This document shows positions 43,190-51,376 of a stretch of 64,000 nt of DNA, piece after piece. The stretch comes from Alistipes_A hominis (GTDB lineage: Bacteria > Bacteroidota > Bacteroidia > Bacteroidales > Rikenellaceae). The position numbers and the translations under genes were made by a program. The stretch spans positions 1 through 64,000 of the forward strand of contig NZ_JACOOK010000004.1 in NCBI RefSeq assembly GCF_014288115.1. Direction: 5' to 3'. Positions within the stretch are counted from its first letter, which is position 1. Each line of letters begins with the position of its first letter. A model generated the notes under the pieces. That model made no database searches. It was not told the origin of the DNA and saw nothing but the letters and a program-made list of their open reading frames with translations.

Positions 43190-44836
43190 TTAATAGCCGT
43201 CATTCTGTTTGAGGTTGTTCATCAGCAGGATCTGTTCGTTCGGCACCGGCATTACGTAATTTTTCGGAACGACTACGGGCGAAGCCGGCGGCAGCGGCAG
43301 CGTGGTCGATGCCGGGGCCAAGCCTTGCGCTTTCATCTCTTCGAGGCCCTGTTGTTCGGACTGGATTTTGGCCCATACCTTCGCGGCGAAATAGCCCGGT
43401 TGCATCTTGTCGATCCGTACCAGGTCGAAGTAACGGTCGCGTTCCATCGACAGTTCGATCCGCTTCTCTTCCCAAATGTTTTCGAGCGTCGGCTCTTTCG
43501 AGGCGAGTCCCGCGCGGGTGCGGACGGCGTTGTACCAGGTCGACGCTTTCGCGTCGCCGGTACGGACGGCCGCTTCGGCGCCGATCAGCAGCACTTCGGC
43601 CCAGCGCATCATTCGGATGTTGCCGCCGTAGTTTTCGTTACCCCCTACGACCGGCCGCGGCTGGTAGCCTTTGCGGCAGAAGCGGTTCGGGTAGCCGTTG
43701 CTGACCGAGTTCGGGTCGCTTTCGCTGTAGGCGCCGATGATTGTCGTGCCGTCGATCACGCTTTGGGTCTGTACCATGCCGCTGTATATGGTCGTTTTGC
43801 CATAGATGATGTCATTGTCTTTGCGTTTGTCGCCCGGTTCGTACGATTGTACGAGGTTCAGCGACGGCGCGATGTATCCCCAACCCCAGTTCGGTTCGCC
43901 GCGGGTGCCGAGCAACTGCCAGCCCTGGTATGCTCCGTCGGAGGTCGTGAAGCTGGCCGCCCCGATTTCGAATACCGATTCGACGCTGTATTCGCCCGCT
44001 TTCGTAAAGATGTTATCGACGGCGATCAGGTCGTATCCGTCGGTCGAAGATTCCATGTCTTTGACTATCTGTACGATCTGTTGATAATATTGCATGGCGT
44101 TGGCCGGATCGTCGGCGGCGCGGTACAGCAGCACTTTGGCCAGCAGTCCCTGAGCCGAGCCCTTGTGGGCGCGGCCGTACCACGAGGTCGGATACCATTT
44201 GGCGGATTCGGCTTTGTCGGGCATTTTCAGCGCGATTTGCAGATCGGCTACGATGGTGTCGTACAGCGCCGTGCGGTCGGAAATTTTCAGAGCGGCCTGT
44301 TCGGCGCCGGAGAGCGTTTCGAGCGGAACGATCGGGCCTTTACCCCATAGTTTCAGCACGACGAAGTAGAACCATGCGCGATTGAAGCAGGCTTCGCCCT
44401 GCAGGATCTCTTTCTGTCGTGGGGCGAGCCCTTCGAACGTGTCGATGGTTCTCAGCGCGGTGTTGGCCCGGCCGATGCCGGTATAGGCGTTCAGCCACAG
44501 CCAGTTCAGAAAGGCGGAACTTCCGGTGAGTCCGGACAGGTTCTGGAACTGGTTGGTGCCGTTGTTGTAGATCGTGCCGCCGCCGTCGGACATCGAACTG
44601 CCGCGCAGCGCGTTGTCCGAGCACAGGTCGCCGATCCACGAACCGGTCGTCTCGTAGGTGCTTCCTTCGCGGTAGGTCGCATAGATGCTGTTGGTCAGGC
44701 TCGCAGCGGAATTGCTGTTGCCGAGAAAGTCGCCTTCGGTCATCTGCCCCTGCGCCGGTTGGTCGAGGAAGCCGTCGCAGGAACTCAGGCTCAGCCCTGC
44801 GGCCAGTATGGATAAATAGATGGTAATCCTTTTCAT
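43190..44836 (-). CDS. SusD/RagB-family glycan-binding lipoprotein
   Basis: The 548-residue surface lipoprotein has lipobox LSLSSC (Cys19). It has the SusD/RagB start 'DGFLDQPAQGQMTEGDFLGNSNSAASLTNSIYATY', tetratricopeptide-like helices in the middle ('AFLNWLWLNAYTGIGRANTALRTID', 'KEILQGEACFNRAWFYFVVLKLWG'), and the C-terminal 'RMMRWAEVLLIGAEAAVRTGD' with 'WEEKRIELSMERDRYFDLVRID' that marks the family. It caps the TonB-dependent SusC channel and hands over oligosaccharides. It lies 20 nt after the SusC gene. Confidence 0.95.
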   Translation of the reverse strand: MKRITIYLSILAAGLSLSSCDGFLDQPAQGQMTEGDFLGNSNSAASLTNSIYATYREGSTYETTGSWIGDLCSDNALRGSSMSDGGGTIYNNGTNQFQNLSGLTGSSAFLNWLWLNAYTGIGRANTALRTIDTFEGLAPRQKEILQGEACFNRAWFYFVVLKLWGKGPIVPLETLSGAEQAALKISDRTALYDTIVADLQIALKMPDKAESAKWYPTSWYGRAHKGSAQGLLAKVLLYRAADDPANAMQYYQQIVQIVKDMESSTDGYDLIAVDNIFTKAGEYSVESVFEIGAASFTTSDGAYQGWQLLGTRGEPNWGWGYIAPSLNLVQSYEPGDKRKDNDIIYGKTTIYSGMVQTQSVIDGTTIIGAYSESDPNSVSNGYPNRFCRKGYQPRPVVGGNENYGGNIRMMRWAEVLLIGAEAAVRTGDAKASTWYNAVRTRAGLASKEPTLENIWEEKRIELSMERDRYFDLVRIDKMQPGYFAAKVWAKIQSEQQGLEEMKAQGLAPASTTLPLPPASPVVVPKNYVMPVPNEQILLMNNLKQNDGY

Positions 44837-44856
44837 TGTTTCCTGTTTTTAAGAGG

Positions 44857-47800
44857 TTAAATACCGATGCTGATACCGAACGAATACATGCGCGAAGGCG
44901 GATAAGTGCCGTCGAAACTGTCGATACCGGCACCGTTGGGCGGACCCGATATTTCAGGCGAGTACGAGGTTGCATTGGTCGCCGTCCACAGGTTGTGCAC
45001 TGAGAAGTAGACTCTTAGGTTGCGCATCTTCATTTTGGACGAGATCCGCTGCGGGAACGTGTAACCGAGGGTCAGGTTCCGGATCTTGAAATAGCTGCCG
45101 TTTTCTACGTAATACTGGCTGTATTGGTTGTTCGTCCCGGGGCCGTCGAGCAGTACGCGCGTGGTCTTGTTGGTCGATCCTTCGCCGACCCACGAGTGCA
45201 GGTAGTCGGTCGTCACGTTGTACGGCGAGACGCCGAGCGTCTGACGGCGGGTGCTGTAAATTTTGTTCCCGAGGCTCGAATAGAGATCCATTTCGAGGTC
45301 GACGCCCTTGTAGGCGAAGCGCATGTTCAGCCCGAGAGTCACTTTCGGCAGGTAGCTGCCCATGTAGATACGGTCGTCCTTGTCGATCACGCCGTCGCCG
45401 TTTTGATCCTTGTACCACAGGTCGCCGGGCGTCGCGCCGTCGATCGACGCGGTCTCTTCGATGATCTGCTTGTTCTGGTAGATGCCGAGCACCTCGTAGC
45501 CCCAGAAACCGCCGATCGGGTAGCCGACCTTCGTGACGTTCGCGCCGTTTTCGAGCGGCGGCAGGTTCTGGTTCACCGAAACGACCTTGTTTTTCAGCGT
45601 CGTCCCGATCAGCGACAGGTCGTACGAGAAGTCGCCCCGGTTTTCGCGCCATCCGATGTTGAATTCGATGCCGGTGTTACGCGCCTTGGCGATGTTCGAC
45701 AGCGGCGAGTAGGTCGAACCGCTGATGCCCGGCAGCGTGATGTTGGTCAGGATATTGGCCGTCGTTTTGATATAATAGTCGAATTCCAGCGTCAGGCGGT
45801 TGTTCAGCGCGCGGAAATCGAGCCCGAGGTCGAACTGCCGCGCCTCTTCCCAGTGCAGGCCGTAGTCGATCACCATATCGAGCACTTCCGAAGTGGTCAC
45901 GCTCGCGGGATCGCGGCCGAATACGCCGTTGACCCGGTTCACGTAAGCCGTCTGAATATTGTTCGGGATACCGGCGTCGGAGCCTACCACGCCGTAGCTG
46001 GAGCGCAGTTTCAACTGGTTCAGCCAGCCGACGTTTTTCAGCCAGTTCTCTTCGTGCATCGCCCAGCCGACGCCGACGGCCGGGAACGTTCCGTAGCGAC
46101 CGTTGACCGGAAAGCGCGACGATCCGTCGGTACGCACCGTGGCGGTTATCAGGTATTTGTTGTCATAGTTGTAATTGACGCGAGCCAGATACGAAAGGTA
46201 GGTGAAAACCGCGCCGCCGGTGGTTCCGGTCAGCGTAGAGGCTTGTCCGAGCCCGGTGTACCACAGGTCGCGGTTTTTCCATGCCACGTCGGGCATGCCC
46301 AGAATCTTCTGACTCTGATCTTGCGAGGTGGTTTTCTGGAAGGTGATGCCGACCAGCGCGCTGAACGCATGTTTGTTCTTTTCGAACGAGTAGGAGAGCG
46401 TATTTTCGTTCAACCAGTTGAACGTGCGGCTCTGGTTGACGCTCAGTTCGTTGTCGGTACGCCGTTGGTCGACGTTGACTTCGTATTTCGGCAGGAAGCT
46501 TTTGCCCTCGGAGTTGGAATTGTTCAGCGTATAAGAGGATTGGAAAACGAGGTTCTTGACCGGTTCCAGCTTGACGAAAAAGTTGGCGATCGTCTTGTAA
46601 TAGTTCGTATAGTTGTCGCTGTTGTAGTATAGGTTGGCTACCGGATTGCCCGATTTTCCGATCTCGTCGACCGGGCCGAAGAATTTCGACGGGTCGTCCG
46701 GGTCCATCACCGGAGCCGTCGGCAGGGCGCGCAGCGCGCTCGCGAGATTCGATCCCTGGCTGTTGCGCCGTTCGTAGATGTAGGAGATATTGCTTCCGAT
46801 GGTCGCCCATTTGGTCAGGTCGTAAGTGTTCGACAGCTTGACGTTGGCCCGTTCGTACCCGGAGCTTTTCATCACGCCTTCCTGATTGAAATAACCCGAA
46901 GAGAGGCCGTAGGTCGTTTTTTCGCCGCCGCCCACCAAGTTGACGTTGTAGTTCTGCGTTACGGCCAGTTGCGTGATTTCGCGCTGCCAGTCCGTTCCGC
47001 GTCCGGCCGCGTCGATTTGCTGCTGCGTGTAGGGCAGGGAGATCGAAGTCCCGTCGGCGGCGTTCTGCGCCATCACCCTGCGGTTCTGCAGGTAGAGGTA
47101 TTGCCCTGCGTCGGCGTAGTCGAGGTAGCGTTCCATCTGCGATACGCTGACGTTGGCGTCCACGGTCAGTTGCACGGGTTGGTTCTTGCGGCCCTGTTTG
47201 GTGGTGATGATGATCACGCCGTTGGCGCCGCGCGAACCGTAGATCGCCGTTGCCGAAGCGTCTTTGAGCACCTCCATCGACTCGACCTCGTTCGGGTTGA
47301 GGAACGAGATATTGTCCATGATCAGACCGTCCACGACGTAGCACGGATCGGAGTTGGTGAACGAACTGACGCCGCGCACGCGGATTTGCGGCGCGCCGCC
47401 CGGCGCGCTGTTCTGCACCACTTCGACGCCGGCCACCTTGCCCTGCAGGCCTTGCAGCGGGTTGGCCGCCGCAACGGTCGTCGCCAGTTCGCTTCCTTTG
47501 ATCGACGCGATGGAACCCGTCACGTCTCGCTTGCGCTGTACGCCGTATCCTACGACTACCACGGCGTCCAGGTCGGTGGCGCTGTCCTGGAGTGTCACGT
47601 TGAGCGAGGCTTGTCCCGTGTAAGGGATTTCTTGCTCTTTGTACCCGATGTACGAAAATACCAGGACGTCGCCCGGTTTTACGTCGAGGGAGAAGGTTCC
47701 GTCCGCGCCGGCGTACGTGCCCCGGTTGATGTCGCCCTTGATCAGAACGCTGGCCCCGATCAGGGGTTGCCCCTGGGTATCCGTTACGCGGCCGGTCAAC

Positions 47801-47901
47801 AGTTTTGCGTCGCCCTGCGCATACGCCGCCAGGGAACAGCAAAAAATTAGGGCTGACAGCACGATCAGCCTAACCGGTTTTAAAAAGTCGAATACTTTCA
47901 T
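44857..47901 (-). CDS. SusC/RagA-family TonB-dependent transporter
   Basis: The 1014-residue outer-membrane importer has a signal peptide (about 1-28, AYAQG). A CarboxypepD-regulatory-like domain ('GRVTDTQGQPLIGASVLIKGD') is followed by the TonB-box-like 'DLDAVVVVGYGVQRKRDVTGS'. The plug domain has 'NPLQGLQGKVAGVEVVQNSAPGGAPQIRVRG' and 'YVVDGLIMD', with the 22-strand barrel ending 'MYSFGISIGI'. It pairs with the SusD gene downstream. It is the first gene of the locus, and no clear promoter motif could be pinned in the 190 nt before it. Confidence 0.96.
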   Translation of the reverse strand: MKVFDFLKPVRLIVLSALIFCCSLAAYAQGDAKLLTGRVTDTQGQPLIGASVLIKGDINRGTYAGADGTFSLDVKPGDVLVFSYIGYKEQEIPYTGQASLNVTLQDSATDLDAVVVVGYGVQRKRDVTGSIASIKGSELATTVAAANPLQGLQGKVAGVEVVQNSAPGGAPQIRVRGVSSFTNSDPCYVVDGLIMDNISFLNPNEVESMEVLKDASATAIYGSRGANGVIIITTKQGRKNQPVQLTVDANVSVSQMERYLDYADAGQYLYLQNRRVMAQNAADGTSISLPYTQQQIDAAGRGTDWQREITQLAVTQNYNVNLVGGGEKTTYGLSSGYFNQEGVMKSSGYERANVKLSNTYDLTKWATIGSNISYIYERRNSQGSNLASALRALPTAPVMDPDDPSKFFGPVDEIGKSGNPVANLYYNSDNYTNYYKTIANFFVKLEPVKNLVFQSSYTLNNSNSEGKSFLPKYEVNVDQRRTDNELSVNQSRTFNWLNENTLSYSFEKNKHAFSALVGITFQKTTSQDQSQKILGMPDVAWKNRDLWYTGLGQASTLTGTTGGAVFTYLSYLARVNYNYDNKYLITATVRTDGSSRFPVNGRYGTFPAVGVGWAMHEENWLKNVGWLNQLKLRSSYGVVGSDAGIPNNIQTAYVNRVNGVFGRDPASVTTSEVLDMVIDYGLHWEEARQFDLGLDFRALNNRLTLEFDYYIKTTANILTNITLPGISGSTYSPLSNIAKARNTGIEFNIGWRENRGDFSYDLSLIGTTLKNKVVSVNQNLPPLENGANVTKVGYPIGGFWGYEVLGIYQNKQIIEETASIDGATPGDLWYKDQNGDGVIDKDDRIYMGSYLPKVTLGLNMRFAYKGVDLEMDLYSSLGNKIYSTRRQTLGVSPYNVTTDYLHSWVGEGSTNKTTRVLLDGPGTNNQYSQYYVENGSYFKIRNLTLGYTFPQRISSKMKMRNLRVYFSVHNLWTATNATSYSPEISGPPNGAGIDSFDGTYPPSRMYSFGISIGI

Positions 47902-48059
47902 AGAAACAGATTTAGTTTGGTTCGATTGTATTTGTTGACAGACAGGTACAAAGCAGATGCCAAGAATCGTATTCCGGTGTTTTTGCGCCTGAATGAGCCT
48001 AATTCGGCGAATCCCGTATTTTTTCGTTCGTTTCTCCGGCGAAAATGCCCGGAATCCGT

Positions 48060-48067
48060 TACCTTTG
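48060..48067 (+). promoter_or_regulatory. -7 box before the phosphoesterase gene
   Basis: TACCTTTG matches TAnnTTTG and lies 26 nt before the ATG at 48093. No TTG is found at the ideal distance. The rest of the 190-nt gap before the SusC gene showed no clear minus-strand element. Confidence 0.5.
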
Positions 48068-48092
48068 TAGAAGGTTTAAAATATTGCGGGTT

Positions 48093-49931
48093 ATGAAAAG
48101 AATGTTGTTTGCCGTTTTGTTGCTGGCCGTTGTGTCGGCCCGTGCGGAAGGATTCCGTTTTGCGCTGATGAGCGATCTGCACGTCACGGCCGATTCGCTG
48201 GCCGCCAACGACTTGCGACATGCCGTCGATCAGATCAATGCGACGCCGGGACTGAGCTTCGTAATCGTTTCGGGCGATTTCACCGATTACGGAGACGATG
48301 CCTCGCTGCGGAAAGCCAAAGCGATCCTCGACGGGCTGAAACTGAAATATTACGTTACTTCCGGGAATCACGAAACCAAGTGGAGCGAGTCCGGGGCGAC
48401 CGCTTTCGGGCGCATTTTCGGTTCCGACCGTTTCCGGTTCGAGTACGGGAATTACCTGTTTCTTGGGTTCAATACGGGGCCGGTGATCCGGATGGCCGAA
48501 GGGCACGTCGCGCCGCAGGACGTTAGCTGGCTCGAAAAGGAGCTCGCGGACTACGGAACCGAACGGCCGGTTTTTCTGGTTACGCATTACCCGATGATGA
48601 AGGGCGACGTCGATAATTGGTACGCGGTGACCGATGCCGTCCGCAAATACGATATCCGGGCGTTTATCGGCGGGCATTACCATACCAACCGGCTGGCCGA
48701 TTACGACGGTATTCCGGCTTTCATCTGCCGTTCGACGCTACGGGGCGGCGAGCCGTTCGGCGGATATTCGGAATTCGAAGTGACGGCCGATTCGGTGATC
48801 GTTTACGAGCGGAAGATCGGGGCCGGACCCCAGCGATGGGGCGCGTATTCGTTGAAAGATACCTATTTTACCGCAGATACCGCCGGATATGTGCGCCCCG
48901 ACTTTTCGATCAACGCGCGGTACGGCAGAGTGAAAGAGACGTGGATGACCCCGATCGGCAATGCGATCTATTCGTCGCCGGTGCTTTGCGACGGGCGGGT
49001 GTACGTGGGCGACGACCTCGGACTGTTGAATTGCCTCGATGCCGCGGATGGCAGGTTGCTGTGGCGGTTCGCCGCGAAAAATCGGATCATCGGAACGCCG
49101 GCCGCAGCCGACGGAACGGTCGTGTTCGGGTCTGCCGACGGCAATATTTACGGAATAGACGCGAAAAAGGGGAAATTGCGCTGGAAGGTCGAAACTTCGG
49201 AAGCGGTGCTCGGCGCCGTGACGATCGACGGCGGAGTAGCCTACGTCGGTTGCAGCGACCGGACGTTCCGGGCGATCGACGTGCGTACGGGCCGGGAGGT
49301 ATGGACGTTTACCGGGACGAACGGATACGTCGAAACGCGTCCGCTGGTTTACGACGGCAAAGTGATCTTCGGAGCCTGGGACGACCATCTGTATGCGCTG
49401 GACCGTTCCGACGGACGCTTACTGTGGTCATGGAGCGACGGGCGTCGTGGGATGCACTATTCGCCCGCCGCGGTCTGGCCGGTGGCAACCGCCGGACGGA
49501 TTTTCATAGCGGCTCCCGACCGGGTGTTGTCGGCGATCGACGCTTCGACCGGCCGGACGCTGTGGCGTACCGCCGAATCGACCGTGCGCGAAACCGTAGG
49601 GCTCTCCGAAGATTCGTCGAAAGTGTACAGCAAAACGATGCGGGACAGCGTCGTATGCTTTTCCACACGCGGCGACCGTTCTGAAAAATTGTGGGCGTCA
49701 TACGTGGGTTTCGGTTATGAAATCGCGCCGTCGATGCCGCAGGAAAAAGACGGGGTCGTCTTCGGAAGCACGATGAACGGGGAGGTCTATGCGCTCGACG
49801 CGTCGGACGGCAGCGTGCTGTGGCGGCATAAGGTCGATAACTCGCTGATCAGTACGGTCGTGCCGCTCGATCGGAACCGTTGCCTGTTCACCAGTTCGGC
49901 CGGGATCGTCGGGTTGCTGGAAGCGCGGTGA
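48093..49931 (+). CDS. Calcineurin-like phosphoesterase fused to a PQQ-type propeller
   Basis: The 612-residue secreted protein starts at ATG 48093 (MKRMLFAVLLLAVVSARAEG signal), not further upstream in frame. Residues about 22-235 form a metallophosphatase: 'MSDLHVTADS' (DxH), 'VSGDFTDYGDD' (GDxxD), 'TSGNHETKW' (GNH), 'LVTHYPMM' and 'GGHYHTNRL' (GHxH) keep the two-metal site. Residues about 290-612 form a PrQQ-like beta-propeller with repeats such as 'GLLNCLDAADGRLLWRF', 'GNIYGIDAKKGKLRWKV' and 'DHLYALDRSDGRLLWSW'. A substrate is not evident. It diverges from the SusC gene but need not belong to the locus. Confidence 0.85.
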   Translation: MKRMLFAVLLLAVVSARAEGFRFALMSDLHVTADSLAANDLRHAVDQINATPGLSFVIVSGDFTDYGDDASLRKAKAILDGLKLKYYVTSGNHETKWSESGATAFGRIFGSDRFRFEYGNYLFLGFNTGPVIRMAEGHVAPQDVSWLEKELADYGTERPVFLVTHYPMMKGDVDNWYAVTDAVRKYDIRAFIGGHYHTNRLADYDGIPAFICRSTLRGGEPFGGYSEFEVTADSVIVYERKIGAGPQRWGAYSLKDTYFTADTAGYVRPDFSINARYGRVKETWMTPIGNAIYSSPVLCDGRVYVGDDLGLLNCLDAADGRLLWRFAAKNRIIGTPAAADGTVVFGSADGNIYGIDAKKGKLRWKVETSEAVLGAVTIDGGVAYVGCSDRTFRAIDVRTGREVWTFTGTNGYVETRPLVYDGKVIFGAWDDHLYALDRSDGRLLWSWSDGRRGMHYSPAAVWPVATAGRIFIAAPDRVLSAIDASTGRTLWRTAESTVRETVGLSEDSSKVYSKTMRDSVVCFSTRGDRSEKLWASYVGFGYEIAPSMPQEKDGVVFGSTMNGEVYALDASDGSVLWRHKVDNSLISTVVPLDRNRCLFTSSAGIVGLLEAR

Positions 49932-49954
49932 CGGATGCTTCGGGAAAAAGAATA

Positions 49955-49990
49955 AAAACGGCGGAGAATCCGAGGATTCTCCGCCGTTTT
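49955..49990. terminator. Bidirectional terminator
   Basis: The 'aaaacggcggagaatc' / 'gattctccgccgtttt' stem (16 bp) with a 4-nt loop lies between the phosphoesterase (plus) and rubrerythrin (minus) genes. Confidence 0.85.
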
Positions 49991-50015
49991 GTACGAGATT
50001 CGTACGAACCGTCGA

Positions 50016-50594
50016 TTAATAATTGTTCTTTTTCGGTTCGAAGTAGGCTTGCGGGTGAGCGCAGGAAGGGCAGCTTGCGGGCGCTTTCTTGCCTTTGTGG
50101 ATGTAACCGCAGTTGCGGCACTGCCATTCGATCTCTTCGTCGCGTTCGAAAACCTTGTCGGCTTCGACGCGGGCCAACAGCGCGCGGTAGCGTTTTTCGT
50201 GCTCGGCTTCGACGGTGGCGATTGAGCGGAAAACGGCGGCGATCACCGGGAATCCTTCCTGATCGGCCACATCGGCGAACGTCGGGTAGAGATCCGTCCA
50301 CTCTTCGTTTTCTCCGGCTGCCGCGGCTGCGAGATTCTCTTTAGTTGTTCCGATTACGCCGGCCGGATAACTCGCCGTAATCTCGACCATGCCTCCTTCC
50401 AGGAATTTGAAGAATCGCTTGGCGTGTTCCTTTTCCTGTTCGGCCGTTTCGGCGAATACGCCGGCGATCTGTTCGAAGCCCTCTTTTTTGGCTACGCTTG
50501 CGAAAAATACGTAACGGTTCCGTGCCTGCGACTCCCCGGCGAAAGATTTCAACAGGTTCTGTTCGGTTTTCGTGCCTTTGATACTTTTTCCCAT
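50016..50594 (-). CDS. rbr: Rubrerythrin
   Basis: This cytoplasmic di-iron peroxidase protects anaerobes from hydrogen peroxide. The 192-residue protein has the ferritin-like four-helix part (about 1-145) with iron ligands in 'AGESQARNRY', 'ETAEQEKEHAKRF' and 'ATVEAEHEKRY'. A C-terminal rubredoxin-type domain has 'CRNCGYIHKGKKAPASCPSC', two Cys pairs for a single Fe. Both motifs are complete. It has its own promoter, typical for an oxidative-stress gene. Confidence 0.96.
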   Translation of the reverse strand: MGKSIKGTKTEQNLLKSFAGESQARNRYVFFASVAKKEGFEQIAGVFAETAEQEKEHAKRFFKFLEGGMVEITASYPAGVIGTTKENLAAAAAGENEEWTDLYPTFADVADQEGFPVIAAVFRSIATVEAEHEKRYRALLARVEADKVFERDEEIEWQCRNCGYIHKGKKAPASCPSCAHPQAYFEPKKNNY

Positions 50595-50645
50595 TTCTTT
50601 AAGCTTTTATAGTAAATGATTTCGTTATGTCTCTGCTTTCCAGTA

Positions 50646-50676
50646 CAAAGATACGCGGAGATCGGAAAAATAGCAA
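50646..50676 (-). promoter_or_regulatory. Promoter of rubrerythrin
   Basis: On the minus strand TTG (50676-50674), 20 nt, TATCTTTG (50653-50646). It lies about 50 nt before the ATG. Confidence 0.65.
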
Positions 50677-51376
50677 ACGATCCGCGATCATAAATATTTA
50701 TAACCGTATAAGTTTATGTGATCCGTCGCGAGGCCGAAGACATCGCATATGCCGGAGCCGCCCGGCCGGTTTTCAGCCGTATGCCGCAAAAAGAGTTTTT
50801 TGTAGGTACGGCTTTTCTTCGAAAAACGGCGGATTACGACGTCCAATCGGGTTTGGACGGTAAATTTCCCGAATTTTTCTTTTGAAATAACGTCTATCAA
50901 AATATATCCTCCTAAGTAATCTTTCGGCGGGTTTTTAATATGTTTTTCTCTTTATCTTCGCAAGCGCATAATACGAACGGAGCAAACCAGCTATAAAACC
51001 CGGAATTTTTTCATGCGAACAGTTTTATCGGAGCCGACCGACTAAAATTAATATTTTATTCGCTGTTTTCAAAACAAAGTCTCCGCCGTATCCCGGCCCG
51101 TTCCGGTGCGCGATACGGCCCCGTGCCGGAAACGGGGAGCGTTGTGCGGAAAATGAAATTTTGTTCCGGGACAGAGCCGGTTCCGGCGTTTGCAAAACGT
51201 GTGTGTAAACGCAATCGGTTCGCAGGGAGAAAAGTCGCCGCAATTTTTGGCCGGCGTGAAACGTTTATCCGACAACGGGGTATTGTTTGTCAAGTCAAAA
51301 ATAAATACCTTTGACGCGTGTCTATCCGCGGATTTCGCGGGTTTTCCACAGGAACCCGATTTATTTATACGACATT
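50677..51376. other. Long intergenic region between rubrerythrin and purF
   Basis: About 700 nt. The purF promoter sits at its right end (51283-51313). The remainder has no gene I can support: the small open frames in it lack signals and overlap one another. I looked for a purine or other known riboswitch core and found none. Confidence 0.4.
51283..51313 (+). promoter_or_regulatory. Promoter of purF
   Basis: TTG (51283-51285), 20 nt, TACCTTTG (51306-51313), about 60 nt before the ATG. Confidence 0.6.

Noticed and set aside
50677..51282. Small genes or a purine riboswitch upstream of purF
   Set aside because: Short open frames here overlap on both strands and lack start signals; no riboswitch core was found.
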